40,179 nt of DNA from a virus, in IMG/VR virus record IMGVR_UViG_3300042520_003199, positions 1-40,179 of that record, one strand, 5' to 3'. Below, piece by piece: positions 6,894 through 13,449 of the stretch (position 1 is the stretch's first letter; each line of letters starts with the position of its first letter). A program made the translations under genes and the position numbers. Below the pieces are notes generated by a model, which saw only the letters and a program-made list of their open reading frames with translations, did no database searches and was not told the origin of the DNA.

Positions 6894-8216
6894 TTACCTG
6901 GATAGCGTTGCTAATAAATTAGCAGATGAAGAGCTTGCCTCTGTATCGTTGACATGCTCATCTTCCGTAATTGTGAGTGTTGAATAGTCAATACGTAGTA
7001 GACAATTACCAAATGCTGGTCCGAAGCGATTTTTCATCATGCCCATACGTATAACACCTAATTCTCTATCTGTATCTTCTTGCCATATGCTTACGATAAC
7101 GTCTGCTGTCATTGCAAGACCCATACTTTCAGAAATAGTATTCATACCTGGATCAGATGTTGAAAAGCCGGAGCGGTTTAACTGTGTTGCAGTAATTACC
7201 GGGCAATTAAATTCATAGGACAGTGCACGAAGTTGCTCAGTTACATATTTGATACGCTCATAGCTATTATTGCCTGTTGTAGAGTGTAATAAATTAACGT
7301 AATCAACAACTATTGCATCAAATTTTAAACCATTATTACTTATTTTCTTAATGTATGATTTAAGATAGGGAATAGTTATAGTAGAGGGAGGAAACTCTTT
7401 AATAAGAATTTTTGCTTGAGGGTTTGCAGTAGCGTGCTCCGTCATTTGATGCTTAAGTGTCAATGATTCACTCTTCAATTTACTCAGCGGTATCTTTGTA
7501 ATATTAGAGCTAAGACGTTGTGCATATATTAATTCTGGCATCTCGAGTGAAACAAGCAGTACATTTTTGCCTTGATTAGCAATATTAGTTGCAACATTTC
7601 CGAGAAAAATGCTCTTACCGATATTTGTCTCACCTGTAAATACATATAATGCTCTACCCGTCTCTATAAATCCGCCGCCTATTTTTTCGTCAAACCAATT
7701 CCACTTTGATGGTATAAATCTTGTCTCGGAGTTAATATTGTCGATAAGAGTGTCAACGTCATTAAAGAGATCAAGTCCCTTGTCAGTTGTGAGTGATATA
7801 TTGCAAGCAGCTTCAAACTTATCGAGTATTGCTGATGTATCTACCGCTTCCTTGTTGATATTATCTGCAATATCCATCATTGTATGAAACACTGCTTTCT
7901 CTTTTAAGAAAACTTCTGTATTTTCAACTAATTCATCATTATTAAAGTTAGTATCAATGTCAGTAAATCGTCTTACAACAGTTTTGAAAGATTCTTTCGT
8001 CTCATCGGTCAGCAAATGCGCTTTAAGCTCTGTCAATGTAGGTGTTGTGCCGCGTTTCTCAAAATAATCACGTATTAACAAAAAGACAGAGCGTGTATCC
8101 TTATCTTTAAAGTATACAGGCTTAATATAATCAATTATCGAGGATAGATACGATTCATCAGTGAGTGACTTATATGCAATAATTGTTTCAAAATAATTTA
8201 AATCTATCTTCGACAT
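6894..8216 (-). CDS. 41: Replicative DNA helicase, gp41-like (DnaB family)
   Basis: This is the hexameric 5'-3' helicase of the replication fork. In 440 residues there is an N-terminal helical domain (1-150) and a RecA-type motor with Walker A GETNIGKS (195-202), an acidic SLEMPE motif, Walker B IVVDYVNLL, a glutamine sensor ATQLNRSG, and an arginine-finger-like KNRFGP near the end. Size and motif order match DnaB and T4 gp41. The C-terminus is Ser/Ala-rich and probably disordered. It has its own sigma70-like promoter 8 nt before the ATG. Confidence 0.95.
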   Translation of the reverse strand: MSKIDLNYFETIIAYKSLTDESYLSSIIDYIKPVYFKDKDTRSVFLLIRDYFEKRGTTPTLTELKAHLLTDETKESFKTVVRRFTDIDTNFNNDELVENTEVFLKEKAVFHTMMDIADNINKEAVDTSAILDKFEAACNISLTTDKGLDLFNDVDTLIDNINSETRFIPSKWNWFDEKIGGGFIETGRALYVFTGETNIGKSIFLGNVATNIANQGKNVLLVSLEMPELIYAQRLSSNITKIPLSKLKSESLTLKHQMTEHATANPQAKILIKEFPPSTITIPYLKSYIKKISNNGLKFDAIVVDYVNLLHSTTGNNSYERIKYVTEQLRALSYEFNCPVITATQLNRSGFSTSDPGMNTISESMGLAMTADVIVSIWQEDTDRELGVIRMGMMKNRFGPAFGNCLLRIDYSTLTITEDEHVNDTEASSSSANLLATLSR

Positions 8217-8224
8217 GTTAGCGT

Positions 8225-8253
8225 ATTATACGATCAGCTTTAACGGCAATCAA
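8225..8253 (-). promoter_or_regulatory. Sigma70-like promoter for gp41
   Basis: On the minus strand, -35 TTGATT (8253-8248), a 17-nt spacer and a perfect -10 TATAAT (8230-8225) end 8 nt before the gp41 ATG at 8216. It is the best early promoter in the window. No Shine-Dalgarno sequence fits in the remaining leader. Confidence 0.7.
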
Positions 8254-8933
8254 TAATTCTTATACTCTTCGAGGAAAGTTTTTTGACTATCAACAAATAA
8301 CTGATTGTATTCGCGTAGGCCTGGTGAGCGATGTGTAAGCCATATAGGCACAACTCCTACTTTTAGTTTTTTCTTATTTGCATCCAGACAGCTTGCAATA
8401 TCGTAGTGATGGAATGTGTAATTCTCATTAAACTGCCAGTTATTTTGCCTCGCAGTAGCAACATTTACAGACATAAAGAGCCCGTCTACGACAGCTACTC
8501 TTGCAGGTGTATAGCCAAAATTAGTGATAGAGCTCTGATTTGTTTCATTAACGAAATGTCCTGCAAATCCTCTTAGATTTGGGCCGAACCCACCACACAT
8601 TATATGCCATAATGCCGGCGCCTTAATCTGCATATTAGTACCACCAGCTACGCCTACAATATCATACTGGTCATGGTAGTTACGTAGCTTTGAAATTACC
8701 ATCGCATCTTCTATGACTACATCATCATGCACAAATGCTACTACTGAATCAACATCACACTCTTTGAGGTACTGGTTATATCGCTTACTCAGGCCTTCTT
8801 TATTTTCAGTATAAAAATGTACAGAATCAAAAAAAACTTCCGTACATGTTTGTATTTGTTGTATGCTTTTGTAAAGATCAGTTTCTTTATAGTCTTTTTT
8901 TTGTGTACAAGATACGATTCGAATTTTTTTCAT
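8250..8933 (-). CDS. Glycosyltransferase, GT-A fold (family 2-like)
   Basis: This 227-residue protein has the features of a small GT-A sugar transferase. They are an N-terminal beta strand (IRIVSCTQKK), a metal-binding-type FVHDDVVIE motif near residue 67, a VVDGLFMSVN acceptor-site segment, and a C-terminal HHYDIASCLDA and HRSPG stretch. Substrate and acceptor are unknown; nucleotide-sugar transfer to a glycan or to modified DNA are both conceivable. The ATG overlaps the stop of the amidotransferase gene by 4 nt, so the two are translationally coupled. Confidence 0.8.
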   Translation of the reverse strand: MKKIRIVSCTQKKDYKETDLYKSIQQIQTCTEVFFDSVHFYTENKEGLSKRYNQYLKECDVDSVVAFVHDDVVIEDAMVISKLRNYHDQYDIVGVAGGTNMQIKAPALWHIMCGGFGPNLRGFAGHFVNETNQSSITNFGYTPARVAVVDGLFMSVNVATARQNNWQFNENYTFHHYDIASCLDANKKKLKVGVVPIWLTHRSPGLREYNQLFVDSQKTFLEEYKNY

Positions 8934-9616
8934 ATTACAAGAAACGGTGAGTTGGTATCGAAGTAACCGACTTCGGTGACACCTTCAGCGGTTAGCAGAA
9001 AGAGGGAGCCTTCGGTAAGCGGCTGCATGCCTTTTGTATCAACTGAAGAGAAATCATTAGTTAGGAAATTACTATAAAGTGTACTACCGCAGCGTGCTAT
9101 ATATGTATTACATGATAGCTTGTTATGTATCCATACCCCGTATGTACCTTCAATAAAAGAAAGTGTTTCAATTATAGATTCTACTTCTTCATACCCCTCA
9201 TTGCTTAAGGTGTGCATAAGAGCGGGAATGAGAGATGTATCGACAGCGTTATACAGCGTATTATCATTTATTCTCTTCTTTATTTTCTCGCAATTAGTAA
9301 GTACACCGTTATGTGCTACAACCCACTCATTACAGCAAAACGGGTGCGTAGTATCGTATGTATAAGTACGTTGACAGCTTGTCGGTGCTTGTGTATGTCC
9401 GAGATATAGATTAAAATCGTTGACAGCAACCTCGTGACTATCACTGACAAGTATATCTGTCTTGTCTAGATCAATCGTACCTTCTGCTTTTATAGTTACA
9501 ACTAGATTTCTACTACGAACAAAGAGGCCACCGTATGAAAAATCGCCTCTAGTTTGACCTTTTTCGTATAATTTTTTATAAGTTGTAAACTTTGTGGAAC
9601 CAAATATTGAGCAAAT
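8930..9616 (-). CDS. Class II glutamine amidotransferase with apparent AUU start
   Basis: This 228-residue Ntn-type amidotransferase domain would release ammonia from glutamine. After the initiator the sequence is CSIFGS, with the catalytic Cys as residue 2 and exposed once Met is removed. It is followed by RGDFSYGG, LGHTQAPTS, an HPFCCNEWVVAHNGVLTN motif and DTSLIPAL, the usual class II order. The frame is open without interruption but has no ATG, GTG or TTG before residue 134 (9217). The codon just before the catalytic TGC is ATT (9616-9614), 9 nt after GGGAGG. QueC is encoded nearby on the same strand. An ammonia-accepting partner domain is absent from the protein. Confidence 0.8.
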   Translation of the reverse strand: MCSIFGSTKFTTYKKLYEKGQTRGDFSYGGLFVRSRNLVVTIKAEGTIDLDKTDILVSDSHEVAVNDFNLYLGHTQAPTSCQRTYTYDTTHPFCCNEWVVAHNGVLTNCEKIKKRINDNTLYNAVDTSLIPALMHTLSNEGYEEVESIIETLSFIEGTYGVWIHNKLSCNTYIARCGSTLYSNFLTNDFSSVDTKGMQPLTEGSLFLLTAEGVTEVGYFDTNSPFLVI

Positions 9617-9625
9617 AATTTTATA

Positions 9626-9631
9626 CCTCCC
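9626..9631 (-). promoter_or_regulatory. Shine-Dalgarno GGGAGG for the AUU-start gene
   Basis: On the minus strand GGGAGG (9631-9626) is 9 nt upstream of ATT (9616). It is the strongest Shine-Dalgarno I noticed in the window, where most starts show none, and it decides the start of the amidotransferase gene. Confidence 0.75.
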
Positions 9632-9638
9632 TGTAATA

Positions 9639-9666
9639 AATATATATGAGAGAATAAATATTTCAA
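9639..9666 (-). promoter_or_regulatory. Sigma70-like promoter for the amidotransferase gene
   Basis: On the minus strand, TTGAAA (9666-9661), a 16-nt spacer and TATATT (9644-9639) would start transcription near 9632 and give a leader of about 16 nt that contains the Shine-Dalgarno. It overlaps the late boxes for the divergent plus-strand gene. Confidence 0.45.
9653..9660 (+). promoter_or_regulatory. Late promoter AATAAATA for the 9670 gene
   Basis: AATAAATA is followed by 9 nt and the ATG at 9670. A second AATAAATA lies at 9635-9642. Together with the opposing early promoter this makes a compact bidirectional control region of about 50 bp. Confidence 0.5.
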
Positions 9667-9669
9667 GCC

Positions 9670-10620
9670 ATGAATAATGATTGTAATTTAATTTTTGAAC
9701 AATATAAAAATCACATTATATTGAATGAACTTGACCTCGGTGCTGAATACGGTACCTTTGGTGCTGCAGTATCAAAAGGTGTAGGAGAGCGTGAAAAAAC
9801 TAATGATACCTATATTTTTAAGGTATTAAAAAGCGCATTGAATAAATCTGCTGAAGAAGTTGCTGATATTCTTTCAAAACCGATTTATGATGAATTATTT
9901 CCAGGTGGCCGATTTGCAGCTTCAGGGGATAAAAGAGAGCAGTTAGGCAAACTTCAAAACGCTATACAGCAAAAATTACCAGAAATAATTCAACAGCTTA
10001 AGTCATCATACCCTGAGCTTGAAAAAGTAAAAGGCTTATCGTCAAGTGCTATACACGGTTACACTGCGCGTATCTTTAGAGGTTTTATACAAGATGTAGT
10101 CCAAGCACTAGAGGATGAATCCCAAGGTGATGAGCCGCCTTCAGAAGGTGAAGTACAGAATGCTGTTACTACAGCTGTGCAGCAAGCTGTAAGTAAACCT
10201 GCGCCATCAGCTGAGCCACAATCATCTGGCAGTGAGCCCGCTGTAAGTACACCATCATCTAATGCACCGACAGCAGAACCTGCAAGTAACAAGTATATAG
10301 AAGCTGCAAAGAAACTCGTTTATTCTATTGAGGGTGGTATGGAGATGTCAGAGCTCGCGAAAGAAATTGGTCAACTCTATGTTCAGGGTGATCCAGAGAT
10401 TTCAAGCAAGAGTGCTGAAGTGCGTGCTACAGGCTTAATTAAAGGTCTTATAAACAGAGGTATTTTTGATACCGATGGATCTAGAGTTATACCTGGTGAG
10501 GCAGGTGACGATTTAGAAGATGCAGGTGACACTACTGATGTAAATCTCGATCCAGAGGAGTATGCATCAAAGCACTTTATGCCGCAAACCGGTAGATCAT
10601 ATTGGAATCAGCAAAATTAA
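9670..10620 (+). CDS. Putative internal head protein, large
   Basis: This 316-residue protein has an N-terminal tag-like segment: LIFEQYKNHIILNE|LDLG ends I-L-N-E (E20) before Leu, matching the [LI]xE prohead-protease rule. Two helical domains (about 45-145 and 205-255) flank a Pro/Ser/Ala/Glu-rich linker (about 150-205). The C-terminal quarter is acidic (DDLEDAGDTTD). A late box precedes the gene and a similarly tagged gene follows after 5 nt. There is no enzyme motif. A scaffold-associated or packaged head protein is the best inference. Confidence 0.7.
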   Translation: MNNDCNLIFEQYKNHIILNELDLGAEYGTFGAAVSKGVGEREKTNDTYIFKVLKSALNKSAEEVADILSKPIYDELFPGGRFAASGDKREQLGKLQNAIQQKLPEIIQQLKSSYPELEKVKGLSSSAIHGYTARIFRGFIQDVVQALEDESQGDEPPSEGEVQNAVTTAVQQAVSKPAPSAEPQSSGSEPAVSTPSSNAPTAEPASNKYIEAAKKLVYSIEGGMEMSELAKEIGQLYVQGDPEISSKSAEVRATGLIKGLINRGIFDTDGSRVIPGEAGDDLEDAGDTTDVNLDPEEYASKHFMPQTGRSYWNQQN

Positions 10621-10625
10621 TAAAA

Positions 10626-11126
10626 ATGACAAGCGATAACAATCACATTGCATTATTGTATGAATCAAAAATTGTTAATGAGGGTATGTTATCGCGTGCT
10701 GGAGCCCGTGTAGCAGGTGCACGTACTGCGGTTGGTACGTATGCAAAGAACGTAGGTAGATCGCTTATTGGTAAAGCTACTGCTAGCGCAGGTGATGCAT
10801 ATGCCTCAGGTAAGTTAAATTATATAATTAAATCTGCCTCTAGCAATTTAATTAAAGATCTTCAAAAACTTGGATTTATACCCGACGGTGATGTGAGGCA
10901 GTCAACCATAACTAGAGTGCAAGCGTCTCTCGGTGAACTGCTACAGTCAGGCGATCTTGCAGGTAAAGGTACACCTGAGAATGATGATACTGTAATGTTC
11001 AAAAATGAACCGTACATATGGTCTGGTACTGGCTGGGCAAAATATAACCCTACTACAAAGAAAGCGGGTAAATACGCTCCTAGACCGTTACAGCAACAGA
11101 TCACCGCTATTTGGCAACAGTCTTAA
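10626..11126 (+). CDS. Putative internal head protein, basic
   Basis: The ATG at 10626 follows the upstream stop by 5 nt; an in-frame upstream ATG (10602) would overlap that gene. The 166 residues open with HIALLYESKIVNE|GML, with V-N-E at residues 17-19 as a possible processing site, the same style as its neighbour. The mature part begins with a basic Arg/Ala/Gly-rich segment, suitable for binding packaged DNA, and ends in a small Trp-containing domain (YIWSGTGWAKYNP). The 3' end overlaps convergent queC by 20 nt. The role is inferred. Confidence 0.7.
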   Translation: MTSDNNHIALLYESKIVNEGMLSRAGARVAGARTAVGTYAKNVGRSLIGKATASAGDAYASGKLNYIIKSASSNLIKDLQKLGFIPDGDVRQSTITRVQASLGELLQSGDLAGKGTPENDDTVMFKNEPYIWSGTGWAKYNPTTKKAGKYAPRPLQQQITAIWQQS

Positions 11127-11823
11127 TAAGTTTATCCCAAGGTATATTTTTTGAATATTTTACAGGGTCAGGCATGCCTACATCAACAAACCCCTTAAGT
11201 CTTAATGCACATGCTGTACATTCACCACATGCCATTTCTTTGCCCTCATAACATGTCCATGTGTTATTATAATCAACACCATATGATATCCCGAGCTCAA
11301 TGATTTCTTTTTTTGACAGTGTGATAAGCGGTGCTTCAATGGTGATGACGTTACGTCTATTGAGTCGTGTAATATTGTTGATCTGCTCCAGATATTCGGT
11401 GCTACCATCATAAAAGCCAGCTACGCTATCTGCTTGTGCAGCACCGTACCAGACAGTCTTAGCACCTACACTTTCTGCATATCCAGCAAGAATTGACAGA
11501 AAAATTGTGTTTCTAAATGGTACGTAATTTACTGTCTGTGGATCACCCATAGCCTCTCTTGCCTTGGCTACATCAATGGTACTATCGAGTAATGATGATC
11601 CTTTAAATTGCTGAAAAAACGGTAAATCAAGTACAATATTCGTTAATTTTTTGTCTGAATACTGTAGTACTTGTTGCTTTACTATCTCTATTTCTTTCTG
11701 GTGTCTCTGACCGTAATTAAAGGTTACCGTGTGTACAACATCAAAATCACGTAACGCTTTATACAGTAGAACAGTTGAGTCCATCCCACCAGAATATGAT
11801 AAAACTACCTTATTCTTTGTCAT
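11107..11823 (-). CDS. queC: 7-cyano-7-deazaguanine (preQ0) synthase QueC
   Basis: QueC converts 7-carboxy-7-deazaguanine to preQ0 using ATP and ammonia. The 238-residue product shows the PP-loop SGGMDST near its N-terminus, FNYGQRH, VPFRNTIFLS, and a C-terminal zinc site with four cysteines (CYEGKEMACGECTAC). I chose the ATG at 11823 because QueC normally begins a few residues before the PP-loop; upstream ATGs would extend further into uvsX. It overlaps the uvsX 3' end by 14 nt and is likely in the same transcript. FolE, QueD and QueE are also encoded here, so the pathway to preQ0 is complete. Confidence 0.93.
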   Translation of the reverse strand: MTKNKVVLSYSGGMDSTVLLYKALRDFDVVHTVTFNYGQRHQKEIEIVKQQVLQYSDKKLTNIVLDLPFFQQFKGSSLLDSTIDVAKAREAMGDPQTVNYVPFRNTIFLSILAGYAESVGAKTVWYGAAQADSVAGFYDGSTEYLEQINNITRLNRRNVITIEAPLITLSKKEIIELGISYGVDYNNTWTCYEGKEMACGECTACALRLKGFVDVGMPDPVKYSKNIPWDKLIKTVAK

Positions 11824-12955
11824 TAAATTCATCTTCAATTTTTGGTTGTGTTTCGCTGCCATCACTATCGTTGCTATTATATTTGTAATCTTCAGCCAGT
11901 CTTTTATCGAGTTCTGGTATCAGGAAGTCTTCAAAAAACGAGATGTCTTTAACGAAATTCTTTGCATATCCCAGTTTTTCACCTTTTTTATACTTACCGC
12001 TATCAAGACCTATGACATACGTTGAGCCTGTTTGCTCAACAATGCCTCGTGCTGCTGCCATCTGTAATAATCCACTATACTTGTTAAGACCTGACTTGAA
12101 AGAGAGATACATTTCTGCTTCGAGAAACGGTGGGACGAAGCGGTTCTTCACTGTTAGTGCACGCAACGTGGTACCTGAATATTTGTTCGCCTCTGCAAGC
12201 TTTGTAGTGTTAATATTACCAGCATCACCCTCGCCTTCCTTCTCATTGCGTTTTGCAAGCTGTACGAGAATACTTGCCATGTATACCGGTCCAGACCCAC
12301 CAGCCTGCGTCTTCACGAGAGACGGATACATGGCACCTGGATCAGCGTAAGTATGGTTTGTAAACAGTATTGTTACACCAGCACGACCTGCTTTGTATGT
12401 TAATGTACGTAGCAAGCTCTTCAGTGATTTAGCTCTCAATCCCATATCAGCTGCAGATTTATCCTTAGCGATATCATCAATTTCTTTTTGTGATGAGAGG
12501 TTACCGAGACTATCAATACTGATAATAAACTTACCTTCTTGCTTATTTTCAATTACACTATCAAGAAATGCAGATAGTTGATTTCTACACTGATCGACAG
12601 TATACACAGGTACGTATTTCGTCTTTGATGGGTCGAGTCCTACACCCTTCGTTGAAGCTTCGTCGATTGCAAATTCTGTATCAAAAATGACCGGATATAC
12701 ACCTTGCTTTTGAGCGTTAGCAAGAATCTTATTCACAATGTATGTCTTGCCTGTCATCGATTCACCGGAAAAGCCTACAATTCTACCTTTCGGTACACCA
12801 CCCTCTCTACAACTACCACCAAGTATCGCATTGAGTGCATAACACCCCGTATCGTACCAGGTGTCAACATTTGACAGAGCATTTTCGTTAAGAAAAGTTG
12901 CCTCACTGTTGAGAGAATCTAGCTTTTTAAATATATTATCGATTTCTTTTTCCAT
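11810..12955 (-). CDS. uvsX: RecA-like recombinase UvsX
   Basis: UvsX forms filaments on ssDNA and performs strand exchange for recombination-dependent replication. In 381 residues it has Walker A GESMTGKT (64-71), a catalytic-glutamate region (IFDTEFAID), Walker B FIISIDSLG, and ILFTNHTYADPG and KTQAGGSGPVY loops matching the L1/L2 regions of RecA-type proteins. The C-terminus is long and acidic (DSDGSETQPKIEDEFNDKE). Its mediator UvsY is encoded at 22156-22545. A sigma70-like promoter sits directly upstream, against the terminator of the preceding gene. Confidence 0.95.
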   Translation of the reverse strand: MEKEIDNIFKKLDSLNSEATFLNENALSNVDTWYDTGCYALNAILGGSCREGGVPKGRIVGFSGESMTGKTYIVNKILANAQKQGVYPVIFDTEFAIDEASTKGVGLDPSKTKYVPVYTVDQCRNQLSAFLDSVIENKQEGKFIISIDSLGNLSSQKEIDDIAKDKSAADMGLRAKSLKSLLRTLTYKAGRAGVTILFTNHTYADPGAMYPSLVKTQAGGSGPVYMASILVQLAKRNEKEGEGDAGNINTTKLAEANKYSGTTLRALTVKNRFVPPFLEAEMYLSFKSGLNKYSGLLQMAAARGIVEQTGSTYVIGLDSGKYKKGEKLGYAKNFVKDISFFEDFLIPELDKRLAEDYKYNSNDSDGSETQPKIEDEFNDKE

Positions 12956-12962
12956 AAAAACG

Positions 12963-12990
12963 AGTATATATGAAAAATGCTGCTTATCAA
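12963..12990 (-). promoter_or_regulatory. Sigma70-like promoter for uvsX
   Basis: On the minus strand, TTGATA (12990-12985), a 16-nt spacer and TATACT (12968-12963) are followed by 7 nt and the uvsX ATG at 12955. The -35 begins just past the terminator of the preceding gene, so this looks like a deliberate transcription re-start. Confidence 0.6.
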
Positions 12991-12992
12991 AT

Positions 12993-13023
12993 AAAAAAAG
13001 CGAAGAAATTAATCTTCGCTTTT
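12993..13023 (-). terminator. Rho-independent terminator after the 13046-13408 gene
   Basis: AAAAGCGAAGA (12996-13006) and TCTTCGCTTTT (13013-13023) form an 11-bp stem with a 6-nt loop. Read on the minus strand the stem runs into a T-rich tract. It lies 22 nt past the stop of the 13046-13408 gene and is the only convincing intrinsic terminator in the window. Confidence 0.85.
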
Positions 13024-13045
13024 CTTTGCATAATTTTTATTTATT

Positions 13046-13408
13046 TTACTCATCAAACAGCTTGACAACTTTATCACCAGAGTTGGTGGGAGCTGCTGCT
13101 GGAGCAGCTGTAAAGAGCCTGTGATACTGCTCTACAAGACGTGCGTCATTATCTACTTCTACGCCGAGCACCACAGAGGAGTAATGAAATTTCCACGTTG
13201 TGCCATCCACTTTACTTTTTTCACCTACGAATTCTCGAAAATAGAGAGGAATCGTCTGTACATTAAGCTGTCCGTTCTGAGTCGGTTGTACATGAATAAT
13301 AGCAGGATTCTTTACAAGAAATGACTGTTTATCTTCTGTGTCTCCTTGATGAAGTCCGATGAGTGTTCTGCCGATATGATCGACGAAAGTGATTAATTGT
13401 TGTTCCAT
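13046..13408 (-). CDS. Conserved T4-like small beta protein, possibly Sm-like
   Basis: This 120-residue protein lies between gp43 and uvsX and has its own terminator. It opens ITFVDHIGRTLIG, followed by FLVKNPAIIHVQP and LNVQTIPLYFREFV, a strand pattern that resembles Sm/LSm-type barrels. A C-terminal Ala/Pro linker ends in the hydrophobic-acidic tail VVKLFDE, the kind of terminus that can bind a sliding clamp. Proteins of this style occur beside replication genes in T4-like marine phages as far as I recall. No activity can be assigned; the Sm-like fold is inference. Confidence 0.7.
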   Translation of the reverse strand: MEQQLITFVDHIGRTLIGLHQGDTEDKQSFLVKNPAIIHVQPTQNGQLNVQTIPLYFREFVGEKSKVDGTTWKFHYSSVVLGVEVDNDARLVEQYHRLFTAAPAAAPTNSGDKVVKLFDE

Positions 13409-13449
13409 AATTTCAAATATTATTTTATATTAAACTACAATAAAATCCA

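Noticed and set aside
8930-9217. A separate 95-residue gene
   Set aside because: It is the C-terminal part of the amidotransferase; the frame continues upstream through all class II motifs to the AUU at 9616.
9120-9409. Two plus-strand frames
   Set aside because: Both lie antisense to the amidotransferase gene and show no coding character.
8930-9616. Frameshift or pseudogene in the amidotransferase
   Set aside because: Translation of every codon from 9616 down gives an uninterrupted protein with all motifs in order; only the start codon is odd.
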